Source: Gnetum montanum (lineage: Eukaryota; Streptophyta; Gnetopsida; Gnetales; Gnetaceae). From it: a stretch of DNA of 64,000 bases. The position numbers and the translations under genes were made by a program. Numbering within the stretch: position 1 is the first letter of the stretch; each line of letters begins with the position of its first letter. The notes below the pieces were generated by a model. That model ran no database searches, was not told the DNA's origin, and saw only the letters and a list, made by a program, of their open reading frames with translations. Positions 1 to 11,305 of this stretch are shown piece by piece. The DNA lies in NCBI GenBank assembly GCA_015680685.1, contig MNCI01030156.1, positions 68,353-132,352 on the forward strand. The letters run 5' to 3'.

Positions 1-862
1 AGATCAGATGTAGATTTTCTCTATGTTGTCTAAATTTCTCTATTAATTATTCTATCAAGAAAATAGCCTATATAGTATATTACCCTAAATAAATCCAAAT
101 TGGTTTTCTCACACTATAAAACTATGCCAAATCTTAGGATAGACTGAAAGTATTTACCATATTTTGTACTTGTAAAGTCTAGTTTCTTTCACTCCAAACA
201 TAGACTTTTTTTTTATTCTAATGAGAGGATTAACATCTCCACATAAAATAACTTTTTGGTGTGAAATAACAAAAATAAAGAAATATAGCAGTTAATGAGA
301 ATGTAATTTTTAACCATATATACTATTTATGATTATCTATTTTATAGCCTTCTATAAAAATGTATATATTTATCTTATAGCAAAAATATAGTGCCATTCA
401 AGATCCTTTCTCTCTTTGTTATCTTCTTATTTTTAATTGAATATTTTTGAAAACCTAGGATACAAAAATCTAAGTAATCTTCTATCTTTAAAGTTTCAAG
501 TAAGCCAAAAATGTCAAAAGTTGTTAAAATATTTCTTCCAAATAGGGTAGTAACCATACTAGCAGCAACTAATCCTTTAATATTAAGTTGACCATAATGT
601 AAAGCATTTATATGTTTTTTGAAATTTTTTTAGCATATCATTTACAATATACCAACATTCCAACCTCTATAGCTATTTTGATCTTTTGTCATTTCTCAAC
701 ACACTAGATTCTCATTTAGGTAAGTCCTTGTCTAATTAAAGTTTGAGCTAAAACTAAAAGTAACTATATTTACTTATATCCATTGGGACCCTTTTGGATT
801 TGATAAAGCATACCAAATTTAGGATTCTTTTTTATCTTTTTTTTTTCATAATTTAGCATTAA
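1..862. other. AT-rich intergenic DNA, minus-strand ORF remnants only
   Basis: No gene can be supported here. The minus strand carries short open stretches, the longest 60 codons at 375-557, that read like pieces of a decayed coding sequence with many stops between them. I do not recognise a family. A transposon relic is the likeliest source, but that is inference from composition and context. Confidence 0.4.
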
Positions 863-935
863 GTATTGAAATCAAACTTGTAACTTGGGATTTGCATGTT
901 GAGGCTCTTACCATTGAACTAACACCTCATTGTTT
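863..935 (-). repeat. tRNA-derived SINE head (minus strand)
   Basis: Read on the minus strand, this has the two internal promoter blocks of a tRNA-derived SINE at the right spacing. GTTAGTTCAATGGTAAGAGC resembles a tRNA A-box region, and about 30 bases on GTTACAAGTTTGATTTC resembles a B-box (GGTTCGANTCC) with its CpG decayed. The two blocks fit SINE heads known in plants. No TSD or 3' tail could be defined, so the ends are approximate. Confidence 0.5.
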
Positions 936-1962
936 GCAATGTTCTTAAACTTTCTCTTTTACATCTATGATACAAAATTCCACCAAACTATTTCAAGTTC
1001 TCTCACCCTTTAGTCTAACTTCAATGACCTTTAAGATTTTGTTGTTCAAAGATGAACATCTTCTCCTTTAATATTTTTTTTAGTGTGTTCACATCTTCAT
1101 TTTCTACTTCCTCTAGGCCAGAAAATCTGAAGTTGTTGTAAATTGTTTCCACATCATTGCTTTCTACCTTACCTTCTTCTTTTTACTCTATCCTACCTTG
1201 TTTTGTATTTTTGATTTCAATAATCTTAAGTCAATGCACTATCTTTCCCTCTTGATTAATAACAATTTTTATCCTTGCTTTCATTAGGGTACCCAAAATT
1301 TCTATGTTTTGAGCTTCTAATTTTTTAAACTTTTAATATGAGCAACCACTTTCTCTATGAATGTGAATTTGGACAACAATAGGTTATGATGAACCTTTGG
1401 TATCTTTGTCATTGACCTGCTAGAACCAAATTTGTGATGAGATGAAGCCATAATATAATCTCTATCTTGATCTCTTAACAATACAGAATGAAATAAAGGT
1501 GCTTCTCTATTTTCTTGATCTAAATTCACCTTTTTTATGAAGCTTCACCTAGATCTAATTCAGTGTTTGATTCCACTAATAATATTTAAAAATTTATTTG
1601 GTTTCAGCTGGTTCCATACAGTGTTACCAAATGAATCTTCAGATTCATGTTGAGCCCGTTGAGCCCGTCATTTTTATTGTATTTTTTATTCCTTTCAAAT
1701 TTCATCATTTGAAATGTAATCTTCTCGGAACATTCAACAATTACAGATTCAGGAAACCAAGCAAGTCCTAACACCTCTCTCTCTCCTTAGATGAGATGTC
1801 TTTCCGGTAAAATGGTATCGGGAAGCCTTCTTGTTGTATTATTATTTATATATTTCGTACAAAAATCCTATAAAATCCATAAAGGTTCATTATCAAACAG
1901 AAGACCTAAATTGTTTGCCAAGATTTCAGAAGTAAACAGATTTCCTCAAATCCTTCTAAACA
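936..1962. other. Intergenic region upstream of the UGT
   Basis: I see no supported gene. A 70-codon minus-strand open frame at 1,317-1,529 has no recognisable motif and is probably a fragment of a degraded repeat. Base composition becomes less AT-rich from about 1,740 towards the glycosyltransferase gene. Confidence 0.35.
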
Positions 1963-2137
1963 CGAGCTAGCAATCTTTGCTGAGGTAGCTTACGTGGATG
2001 CACATACAAGTGTGCCGGGCCTGGTTTAGAGAAAAGTAGACCATACGAGCGAGCAATCTTTGCTGAGGTAAACATAGGTCGCTTACGCGGATGCACATAC
2101 AAGTGTGCCGGGCCTGGTTTAGAGAAAAGTAGACCAT
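1963..2137. repeat. Direct tandem repeat (83 and 92 bp) upstream of the UGT
   Basis: Two adjacent copies run from 1,963 to 2,045 and from 2,046 to 2,137. Both begin with a cgagc-gagcaatctttgctgagg-like block and end in gccgggcctggtttagagaaaagtagaccat. The second copy has about ten extra bases (aaacataggt) in the middle and a few substitutions. The block lies about 470 bp upstream of the preferred UGT start codon, so it could be promoter sequence. No known element is claimed within it. Confidence 0.8.
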
Positions 2138-2163
2138 GTTATTTAGTTTATTATTTATTTGTT

Positions 2164-2169
2164 TATAAA
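2164..2169 (+). promoter_or_regulatory. Possible TATA box of the UGT
   Basis: TATAAA occurs in the context gtttataaag, just downstream of the duplicated block and about 435 bp before the ATG at 2,605. If used, it implies a long 5' leader containing upstream ATGs (for example one at 2,453). In AT-rich DNA the motif is weak evidence, and a TSS nearer the ATG is equally possible. Confidence 0.22.
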
Positions 2170-2604
2170 GTGAAGTAGACTCTGAAAATGGAGATCGTAT
2201 AATGCAAGTGGTTGAAATTGTGTCGCGGATTTAATGGAATAGCATATCGCGAATATTTATCACTCCATGCCAGTGAGAGACTTCGACACACCTCCCGTCG
2301 CGGAACAAGTCGTGCTGTTTTAATCCATTTGAAACGGTCCACTTTATTATGATATTAAAATAAAAGTTAAGGTACAAAAACGCTGTTGATATTGGTGGGG
2401 TTTTCAAACTTGAAACAGTTCTTGCGCGTGCCAGATTTCTCAACCACTTTGAATGATCTCATGCTCTGTACCTATTCTTAAAATCAGCCGACTGAACACC
2501 CGTTCATGGAAACTCCAGAAGAAGTCCAGAAGAAGTGCAGATAACAGAGAAACTCACCCCAACTATCATATATGCCAACCTTGTATAGCTCTGATCACAC
2601 AGCC

Positions 2605-5600
2605 ATGGCAGAGCAGCAAAAAGAACAAGAACCAGAAAGATTGCATATTCACATGTTCACAATCACCATCATGGGGCATGTTATTCCATTTGGGGAGCTA
2701 GCCAGGCGCTTGTGCTCCGATTTCAATTGTGAGGTGACTTTTACATTAGCCAATACCAGCAAATTCAATTCTACGCAGGCTCCTCTGTATCTGGATCGCC
2801 TTTGCAGCTCCTGTCCACACATCCGCGTACATAATATGGAGATCCAGAGTCCTCCGGAAGAATCGGGAAACCCAGATTCATTGGCTAAGGAATGCCTGCC
2901 TTCACTGAAGCAAATTCTCAGCGGTTGTGGAAGAGTCCGTGCCTTCGTGACAACAGTTCTGTTCACGAGCTATGCGCAAGAGATGACCAGAGCCGGCATC
3001 CCCACCTACATATTTTTCACTAACAGTGTTGCGTTTCTGAGCTTGATGCACTGGTTTCCTGATCTCTCGGTTCCATTTCTAGGATTGGATTCGGGTATTC
3101 ATTTGCCTGGTTTGCCTGCCATGGCTGTCAAGGATTTGCCGAGTGAATTGTTCATGGACCCGTCCAGCTCCATCTTCCGCGTGCTTCGAGACGCCGCTTT
3201 CATTATGAGAGAGAGGTTGCCTGCAGGAATTCTTGTGAACAGCTTCGATGCATTGGAGGATTCTGCTCGTGTGCTGGTAAGTTGCATTTTTTTGTCTGCA
3301 AAATTACGAGGCTGCCAAAACTTTGGTGTTTGTTCAATGCCTGTTTTTTTTTTCTTTCTTCCCCATTATTTTTCTTTTCAGTGTTCCGATAATACGATAA
3401 TTCACCCACACCAGAAAGTTTCTTCTGGACTCGTCCGGATATTAAATTCATTTGTAGGAAAGTTTCCCTGTTTCGATTGCAACTCGCAACTTGTGCAGTA
3501 AAATTCAACCAGTCCAAATCGTTCACGTCACATTTTAATGATTTTCACTTTCAAAGTGAAACGGTGTTCAATCAAATAGTTTGGGGCCCATGGAACTGTC
3601 GTTGATAAAGTCAAAAAAATCAGTAGGCTCATATCAGATTAGGTAACATTGGAAGCAGTAAGGTCATCAAAATGAAATGCTAGTCCTTGTGTTCCACATC
3701 ACATCCTGTGACATTTTAAGGGCTACGTTTCATGCTCATCAATAATGACAACAATGATAGTATTTTAAATGTTAGAGGATGGTTGTCCATATTACCTTAT
3801 GTAGCATATCAAGGGTTACATCTTATAGTCATCAACAAAAAAAAAATGGAAGTTGCTTCGGAAAATGAACAATGCATTATCTAGCCAATTAGGAGCCCTT
3901 ATATTAGGTGTTGTAATAGGCTACATATCAAGGTCAATAATAATTTTGACGGAGAGGCTAATACGTGTGGTGCAATGGGGGGAGGGGGCAGTGTATTTTG
4001 TCACCTTGCATGTAGATCCCACGATGGAGAAAAACGCCATCGATAAAACACAATGGAAAGTCCTCGCCATGGGAAAAAACACAATGTAAAGTCTAGGCCA
4101 TGGAGAAAAAACACTATGGATCAAATTAATAGAACTTTTCACAAGAATTATTAATGAATAACGTATAGTCATTTTGATTTTGGTTTTCAATAGAAATATT
4201 AATTCTTAATGAGTCAATTTGAGATTTTATGAATTTGTAAAATATATAAGATTCTCTCGGCCAAATAATAGATATATATTATAAATATATAGCTAAACTA
4301 GTGATAATTATCATATCAACCCATCCATCAAGGTATTAGTTTGACAAACAACAACTAAAAAAACTAGATCACCTTTATGCGTGTGACTTGTCACCTAGTG
4401 CTTCTATGTTAAGAATCTTCCTACTAAGCTAATATACCAAATTAAGGCACAAGTAAAATATATTTTGATTAGAGTACTTATTGATGTAATATTAACAATG
4501 TTTATTGGTAAACTCATTATAATGGATTTTTTATTAAGTTTACAATAGTAAGAACTATGATAGGAGACCAATTATAGGCTTTTGATATTTAAAATACATA
4601 AATCTCTTTTTTCCTTCAAAGCCAATAATAGGTAACTCGAGTAGTTAACTCATTGTTAGTTAGGGATTTGTAGGTAAGAGGTTACCAATTTGAGTCATAC
4701 TTAAAAGGCATCCTTGTATTCCTCTATAATTCTTTTAATGTATCATGTTAGATTTATGTGTTAGGGGTATTTCTATACTTAAAATTGTTTTGGGTCCTAA
4801 CCCCTCCCATTTACTCTTTTAATTTTCAAAACCAAATGAAGTTGAATTTGAACTTCATGTATACATATTATGCCTACCAAAAACACCCTTTTTTAAAGAT
4901 GATATACAATCATACCTTTATACATAGATGGTTATTTTTATCAACAATGGCATGGTAGCACACCACGGCTCAAAGCAACTTTGTAAATATAGTCCCGTAA
5001 AATATCACAATGTCTTTCACTTAACTTTTGAAAACCATAACAATGTCTTTCACTTCTTGATTCAAAACACTTTGATTATTGTAAGTTAAATACTAAGGCA
5101 TCACCAAGAAGAAGTCCAATCAGTCCGGACCACCAACTACTTTAAGCGGGGACCATGGATATTAAACGTACATGTCAAGGTAGAACCGACAACAGCAAGC
5201 GACGACGATAAACTAATTAAATTTTTTTAGAAAAGGTAAAAATCTTATAATATAACTACCTAACACTGCATGACTTCATGTACGTAAACTCCATGTGGTC
5301 AAACAGAAGAAGGAGATGATATCACGGGTATACTGCATAGGCCCCATTGTGCGATCAGACAACGCAGACGACGGAGACGCGTATTGCCTAACATGGCTAG
5401 ATCAGCAGCCGCAAGCCTCTGTGCTGTTCCTGTGCTTCGGAAGCATGGCTACTCTTTCAGAGCCCCAGCTGTGTCAGATACAACAGGCTCTGCGCAACTC
5501 CAAGCAGAGGTTCCTGTGGATTCTTCGTAGGCCTCCCGGGGCAGAAGCGGAACAAAAGAATGCAGGATTATTTGGGAACCACTACGGCTTTGTTACAGAA

Positions 5601-5975
5601 ACATGGGTCCCGCAGTTAGCAATTCTGCGACATGCGGCCATTGCTGGGTTCGTGAGCCACTGCGGATGGAACTCCACTCTGGAGAGTATCTGCTGCGGCG
5701 TGCCCATCATTCCGTGGCCGGTGGCCGCAGAGCAATCCACCAATGCTTTGATGATTGTTCAGGAATATGGCTTGGGAGTTCCGTTGCAGAGAGACGACGA
5801 TGGATTCGTGAAGGCCGAGTATCTTGAGAAGGCGATTGTGCAGCTGATGGAAGGCGAGCAGGGACGAAGAGCCAGAGAACGGGCGCTCCTGCTGAAGCAC
5901 GAGGCCAGCGAAGCTCTGCAATGTAGTGGAAGCTCCAGCAAAGCCATGGCTGATTTGGTGTCAAGCTGGAGCTAG
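2605..5975 (+). CDS. UDP-glycosyltransferase (plant family 1), two exons
   Basis: Predicted soluble UDP-sugar glycosyltransferase that would transfer sugar from a UDP donor to a small hydrophobic acceptor. Exon 1 is 2,605-3,276 (224 codons, ending at donor CTG|GTAAGT). Exon 2 is 5,307-5,975 (222 codons plus stop, after acceptor CAAACAG). The junction is phase 0, giving 446 aa, a normal length for the family. The ATG at 2,605 (gccATGG context, protein MAEQ...) is preferred; an in-frame ATG at 2,572 would add 11 residues. The N-terminal half has the MGH motif with the presumed catalytic His at residue 25, GIPTYIFFT at 131-139, and LPGLP at 167-171. The C-terminal half has the 44-residue PSPG box from Trp324 to Gln367 (WVPQ, HCGWNS, GVP, final AEQ), coded at 5,604-5,735. 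A terminal Gln is usual in glucose-using enzymes. Thr117 sits where the Asp partner of the catalytic His is expected. The MGH...PF and LPG motifs recall UGT72/88-like groups, but the acceptor cannot be named. Confidence 0.87.
4045..4104. repeat. Imperfect ~30-bp direct repeat in the UGT intron
   Basis: Two adjacent units share aaaacacaatg-aaagtc---gccatgg, at 4,045-4,073 and 4,074-4,104. A weaker third unit precedes them at about 4,022 and another partial follows. This is a simple local duplication with no evident function. Confidence 0.6.
4378..4440 (-). repeat. Possible tRNA-derived SINE head (minus strand)
   Basis: On the minus strand TTAGCTTAGTAGGAAGAT resembles a tRNA-like A-box, and AGGTGACAAGTCACACG downstream resembles a decayed B-box. 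It lies within the UGT intron. Ends and family are uncertain. Confidence 0.35.
4628..4705 (+). repeat. tRNA-derived SINE head (plus strand)
   Basis: GGTAACTCGAGTAGTTAACTC (A-box-like) is followed by GAGGTTACCAATTTGAGTCA (B-box-like), as in the head of a tRNA-derived SINE. A second, diverged copy with the same order of blocks lies at about 19,914. Two independent copies support a dispersed repeat. It sits in the UGT intron. Confidence 0.5.
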
Positions 5976-6045
5976 CACATGACAAAGATTACACAATCTG
6001 CAATTTTTGCATGTTTCCTGAGTCTGCCTGTTTGTTATTTCGTCC

Positions 6046-6051
6046 AATAAA
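6046..6051 (+). terminator. Poly(A) signal of the UGT
   Basis: AATAAA lies 71 bp after the stop codon in a plausible 3' UTR. In the duplicated copy the matching hexamer is AGTAAA (12,140-12,145). The cleavage site cannot be placed from sequence alone. Confidence 0.55.
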
Positions 6052-6200
6052 ACAGAATGCGATCCATTTGAACTGCTTGGGTGATTTTTTTTTCTTTTTT
6101 TCTTTGTCTTACTGCAAAATTAAATTAAGCGATCTCTGATGGAAGCTGGATTTTGTTTTCGGAAAACAGATAAGAGACTAACACTGGTGTCAAGCAGCAA

Positions 6201-6652
6201 ACGATTTCTCGTTTCTTTGACTCATCGGAAACTAATCTGGAAGCCGTGATCAGAGGTGAAAAATTACCACCAAACACTGTAGCCGCAAGCCCAACCACAC
6301 ATTAAAGTTCTGAACATTGATCCGTGACTTTGGTAACGCTTTTAACACAAACGATTTCTCGTTTCTTTGACTCATCGGAAACTAATCTGGAAGCCGTGAT
6401 CAGAGGTGAAAAATTACCACCAAACACTGTAGCCGCAAGCCCAACCACACATTAAAGTTCTGAACATTGATCCGTGACTTTGGTAACGCTTTTAACCACA
6501 AACGATTTCTCGTTTCTTTGACTCATCGGAAACTAATCTGGAAGCCGTGATCAGAGGTGAAAAATTACCACCAAACACTGTACCCGCAAGCCCAACCACA
6601 CATTAAAGTTCTGAACATTGATCCGTGACTTTGGTAACGCTTTTAACCACAA
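6201..6652. repeat. Three tandem copies of a ~150-bp block
   Basis: Copies lie at 6,201-6,350, 6,351-6,501 and 6,502-6,652. Each starts acgatttctcgtttctttga and ends ggtaacgcttttaac, and they are nearly identical (one substitution, gtagcc/gtaccc, and small indels). Unit B has a single, more diverged copy at 12,272-12,421. The expansion therefore followed the segmental duplication, or the extra copies were lost from B. High mutual identity favours recent expansion or an assembly effect. Confidence 0.92.
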
Positions 6653-7459
6653 GTGCCGCGGTATTGCCGCGGTATCGAGCGCTATGGGTAAAACTTGGAA
6701 TTTTTTTTCCTTCTCGGTTTCACACAGCAAAAGGAGCCGCTCAGCAACTAGGGTAGTTTTTAATACAAATTGAAGCCATTCTACCATTATTACCAACGAT
6801 CAATTGCAAGGCACGCAACATATTTTCTCGAAAGCTACCTTTAAATCAAGAAAGTGAAAATAAAGGAGCAGCCTATAGTGTAAAAAAGCATGGTGTTGAA
6901 TACAGAAAAGCTGCAAACAACTTACAAATTTGAACCAAGGTTGGTAACCTAAGATTGCATTTGATCTCAAAACTTCATCAATGTTATCTTAGGTTGAATA
7001 AAAAAAATTTCAAGTTGTTTTATTTTGTTTACCACACATATTCCTATGCAAGTTGTTCTTATAATGTACTCATCATTTTTGTTGTTTTTATAATTTACTC
7101 CTCATTCTGGTGAGTTCTATTTCTAATTTTTTTATTATATATGTTTTGAGAGAAAAGGTTTTGAATAGGTATCTCTTAAAATTTATTTAGATGTAAAATT
7201 ACCTTTAGTATATTTATCAAGTTTACTTTATTTGCATGAAAATAGACGGAATGTTTTTTATGATATGGATGAGTTTATTAAGAGAATTTTTAACCAATGA
7301 TTTTGTTACCTCAATGTATCAATTACAGTTTCAAGTATACTCCATGTTTGTTACTATATATGAAAGTCAAACTTTATCATAGTCAAATAGGAAATTGTGG
7401 AGATTTCCAAAACAAAATATCTTCTATAATATTGTTCAAAGGGAAATATGGAAAGTAGA

Positions 7460-8434
7460 TGAATCAAGGTTGAACAAGTTATATAGGATGCATTACAAAA
7501 TGACATATTCTCTCTATCAGAAATTATTGAATGAAATACAACCATATTTATGAAACAGTGAAGCATTACAGTATGTTTGAGAGCCCTTACAATCAGAAAA
7601 AGTAATCTCTTTAGTTTTGCATTACCTTGGTCATAATACATCAACATGTACAATGGCTGAATTATATTGTGTGGGGGAATCAATTGTGTGGAAATATGTT
7701 TGGTTAATAATTAATATAATTGTAGATCGTTTGCAAAACAGGTACATAATAATATCATTTGGTGAATGACTATATAAAATTTTAAGTGATTTGCAATCAT
7801 TTACATTGTTACTAATGATTTGTGAAGCAATGGATGGCACACATATAAATCTAGCTTGTGCTCCTCATTCACACCATAATTCAATAAGCTATTACAATTG
7901 ACATCATTGCTATAGTGTTTTATTGCAAGTAATATGTGATGCAGAAAAAGTTTTTTTCGAATGTATGTGTAAATGCATCCAAGGGAATGCATGATGTAAG
8001 CCATTGGAATGAATACTTTTAACTTTGAAAGGACTACTATTTATCCTATTTTAATTGCTCATTCTGCATATCTTATTTCTTCAAAAGTGTTGAAATCATA
8101 TAGAAATATCAATTCAGAAGTTCATAAACAATTTGATAAGTTTTTATCAAGAGGAAGAGTGAAAATAGAACATGCTTTTGCTTTGTTAAAGGGAAGATGG
8201 AGGACTTTTCAATTTGTTAAAATGAAATTATATAAAGTTCCCAAGTTGATTATGGCATGTTGTGTGCTTCATAGTTTTCTTCAACTTCATTATGAATTAG
8301 AGCAAGACCTTGGAGAAATTCAATCAAATTTAACTAGAGCTTTAAGATCTCGAACCACAGAAAGAGAAATGGGAAAAAATATAAGAGATATTATATTTCG
8401 TGAATGGAAGAAACAATATGATTTAATTGTGTAA
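7460..8434 (+). pseudogene. PIF/Harbinger transposase relic, copy A
   Basis: Degenerate DDE transposase of the PIF/Harbinger (HARBI1-like, DDE_Tnp_4) type. Recognisable pieces in order are a RMHYKMTY segment (7,490 region), an ALHYLGHNTSTCTMAELYCVGES-like helix-turn-helix region, EAMDGTHIN with the first Asp (codon 7,833-7,835), YY....CYSVLLQVICDA, MHD with the second Asp (7,993-7,995), and RVKIEHAFALLKGRWRTF with the Glu (8,168-8,170). These three catalytic codons fall in three reading frames, and stops interrupt the upstream part, so no active enzyme is made. The open stretch 8,009-8,434 is the C-terminal 141 codons. Its partner ORF is on the minus strand at 10,736-11,270. Confidence 0.85.
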
Positions 8435-9089
8435 CAAATGTGAGTGATTTATCTTTTATTATTAATTTCAAAATATTGTTCAAATATAACATTTTTTGAC
8501 TATTATATTTGTCATTGCAAGGACTACTATTCACTGCAAGGGATCTAAAAAAGTGAAATCTGAAGACTATTTTCATAATCATGTACCTTTGTTTCTCAAA
8601 TCATAGTCTATTATCTCTTGAACTTATTTGATATTCCTCCAAATTATTTCGTTACATTTATGTAAAATTTTTTTAAATCAAATTAGTTTTAGTTTTAGTA
8701 AAGTGGCTTTTGAGCTTAGTGACATGTTTTGGAAGTTAACAAAATGATGCAATATTGATAATGAATTGAAACTGTATTTAAATTGAAATTGAAGTTAAGC
8801 CAGTATTTCATAGGATTAGCATTTTTCATACATCTCAAAATAGAATACTTCTCATACATCAAAATTTTATATGAATTTCCTATTATTAGCTCTTTAGTTT
8901 GGTTTCAAGAGTAGTTTGGCCTTGATGGTTCATAAAACATCAAAGCAGTATCACATTCAATGAGCTTTTTTCCTAACAATGGTCTCATCTGTAATTGTTC
9001 CAACTATAATAATGGTAAGATAGAAGAATATATGCAACTAGTGGTTAAAATGGTAGCTAAATCTTGAAACCTGAGTTTTTTAGGCTTTG

Positions 9090-9430
9090 AAAAATTACAA
9101 GAGTTAGATGTTTTGCAATCAACAAAAATGCTAGCACACAAAGATCCCATTGAAAATACTAAGGCTACTATAATGCAATGTGATTTAGAAGATGCTAATA
9201 AATAGCTTTGCAGTGACTTTGATATAGAAATTTATCATAATTTTGATATGATACTAGTGGTGGTTGTGGCAGTTGTATCGATATCCACATTGCTTGAGAA
9301 TAGTCTTCAATTTGATGTCTAAGTGGTAAGCAAGAGTTTATTTCCAACTATGCCAAAAATTAGAAAATGTCCCATGGAAGAGTTCACAAAAAATAAAAGA
9401 ACTAAGGGTAATAAATGTGATTTCTCCTGA
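9090..9430 (+). pseudogene. Unidentified ORF remnant within the Harbinger relic, copy A
   Basis: This region matches the 100-codon open frame at 15,261-15,563 in unit B, but here it is broken by stops. The amino-acid pattern includes a short Val-rich run, and no family is recognised. It may be part of the element or host sequence that the element carried along. Confidence 0.35.
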
Positions 9431-10735
9431 AGTAACTATCACGGTCAATATACCACTACAATTTGGAGACATCATTTCGATGATGAGATCTGGTTTTACT
9501 CCATATCATTTTTGTAAATAAATTATACAAGGTTTAAAAGGTAGGTTTAGAGCAAACACCTTACAAAAATAGGAGTTTGTAGCATCTCATATGAAGCAAA
9601 ACCATGCAAAAAGTGATAGCTTTGTTTGAGAAAATAATAAAATAATTATAATAAAAATTCAATTTTTTTTGTCAGTTATTGTTCACAATGTTTTTATTTC
9701 ATTTCCTGTAACATGAAAATGACAAATCTATTTAGAGAAATCTAACTGGAACATAGAAAAAATGTACATATAGTTTAAGCAATTTTCTTAAAAAATATAT
9801 AGCAAAAACCTATTTTGCAATTCTCAAAATCATAGTAACATTTTCAGTGACAAAAATTTAATAAACAATCACATATAAGGAACAAACATGTTGAAAGTAA
9901 AGTAAAGAAAGGAAACAACCATTTGATAATATATAAATTTAAACTTGCAACATAGAAGTAACAGGTCCAATATTAGTGAGTTAGGCTAATGTATACAGGC
10001 ATTGTGAAAAAGATAATGAGTGATATTGAACTTGACTAATAAATCTCTAAGGTTAAGGATGTAACAAAAACTATTTAGTATATTTTTCCAAATTTAAACA
10101 ATATGTGGTTTAATTTTTATTTAATGAACTAGGTAAATTTATAAAATTAAGTTCAAAAAGTTGTAGTTTCTCGAACGATATTTCTTCAGTTACATGACAT
10201 GCCATTACACATTAGATTGGATTTTGTAACAATGAGGTTTGGTTGGATTCTACTCCAATTGATAGTCATGGTTTTTAAACATTAGATTTCACAAAAGGAA
10301 TAAATACATGTAATTAATATAAATAGTCAACCATTACTAGTTTGTTTACAAGAATACTTGATTACATATAACTGAATATGACAAGTGTAAATATTTTAAA
10401 TTAAAGTATTTTTTCTCATATATCCAGAGCATTTTTGGCGAGTACTGTATACTTTCTTTTTCCATGCAACTAAAAAATAATCTCCAAAACGAATACCATC
10501 TTCACTTTCTGTTTTATTCAATTGAAAACTATCTTCAAAAATCACCAATATCCTTACCTAACAACCATAAGAGCAAATAAAAAACAAGCTTAGTTAGAAA
10601 GCTAAACATATAATATTAATATATTGTTTATAAATAATGTTAACTATTTTAACTTAAGTATATTACTTTTCAATCTTTTGACTTTGAAGCAAACAATTGT
10701 GCAATTTGAAGTTGCATATCAATCAATTTATCCAT

Positions 10736-11270
10736 CTATGCCATTTGCTTTATTTCAACTTCTTTAAAGGTACTTGTAAAAAATCTCATGCTTTCTCCAA
10801 TACTTTCAGCAATAGAATCAACTTTGGCTTTTTTTTTTCTTTTTTTTTTCCCCTCCACCCCAACATAATTTTGAGCTTTCATTTTTTCTTTGCCTTTGGA
10901 ATTTTTATTTGCATGGACAATGAAAGAACTTTGTTCTTTTAAGCTCACCTTTCTCACTATAATCTAAACCTTCTCTCATATTATTTTCTGCTATTTCCAA
11001 TTTTGAAGGAATATTTTCACATGCCTTCCAATTCGTTCCATCATATCCTCCGATGATACCAGTAATTTTATGAGATTTTCCAACAACACGATTTATATTT
11101 TCATAATACAACCAATGACTTAGTTGGGCTCTAGTTGAGTTCTCTCTCATCTTTTATTTCTTAAAAGTTTTCTTAAGTCTGTTCCATTTATATTTGCATT
11201 GTTTCTTGTAAAGTGTGACTTGCATTTTTTGTTAACATCTACAATTAATTGATCGTAATGCTTCTACTCC
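10736..11270 (-). pseudogene. Trihelix (Myb/SANT-like) ORF1 relic, copy A, 5'-truncated
   Basis: The minus strand carries HWLYYENINRVVG and a downstream Lys-rich tail, matching the distal part of a trihelix DNA-binding domain (W-x-Y-E-x-I-x-x-V-V-G) as seen in the ORF1 protein of plant PIF/Harbinger elements. The reading frame is split between 10,905-11,150 and 10,736-10,957. The start of the domain is missing because the segmental duplication breakpoint cuts through it at about 11,271; unit B retains more. Convergent orientation to the transposase is consistent with one two-gene element. Confidence 0.6.
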
Positions 11271-11305
11271 AAATTTTTTTAAAAAAGGTAAAAATCTTAT
11301 AATAT

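Larger units (their letters stand above)
3277..5306 (+). other. UGT intron (about 2.03 kb)
   Basis: The intron is bounded by GTAAGT at 3,277 and CAG at 5,304-5,306. Reading through the donor continues open only to 3,501, so splicing is needed to reach the PSPG half. It contains a short imperfect repeat at 4,045-4,104, two SINE-like heads, and the left edge of a segmental duplication at about 5,219. An intron near the middle of the coding sequence is common in plant UGT genes. The 78-codon ORF at 3,853 lies in the intron and shows no family motif. Confidence 0.8.
5219..11276 (+). repeat. Segmental tandem duplication, unit A
   Basis: This is the left unit of a direct duplication of about 6 kb. 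It runs from the end of the UGT intron, through exon 2 and its 3' flank, into a PIF/Harbinger relic. The same order of sequence recurs from 11,271. The unit ends inside the minus-strand trihelix ORF, where the junction shares a short aaatttt tract with the left breakpoint. Unlike unit B, it has three copies of a 150-bp block and lacks about 340 bp present in B at 12,443-12,795. Confidence 0.9.

Noticed and set aside
2453-2701. 82-codon ORF overlapping the UGT start
   Set aside because: It is in a different frame from the UGT and shows no motif. At most it contributes an upstream ATG in the leader.
3277-3501. Open frame continuing from UGT exon 1 to a stop at 3,501
   Set aside because: It runs through a consensus donor GTAAGT, and the residues after it do not resemble any UGT. 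The PSPG half lies in exon 2, so this is intron read-through.
5603-5985. Several ORFs of 60-100 codons on both strands over UGT exon 2 (and the same at 11,697-12,178)
   Set aside because: They are shadows of the GC-richer UGT coding exon in other frames and recur in both copies only because the exon is duplicated.
6201-6652. CRISPR-like or satellite array
   Set aside because: The three units are directly adjacent with no spacers and only three copies; a local triplication explains them.
10697-10942. Phe-rich 81-codon plus-strand ORF
   Set aside because: It is the antisense of the Lys-rich tail of the trihelix ORF; the T-runs generate Phe codons.
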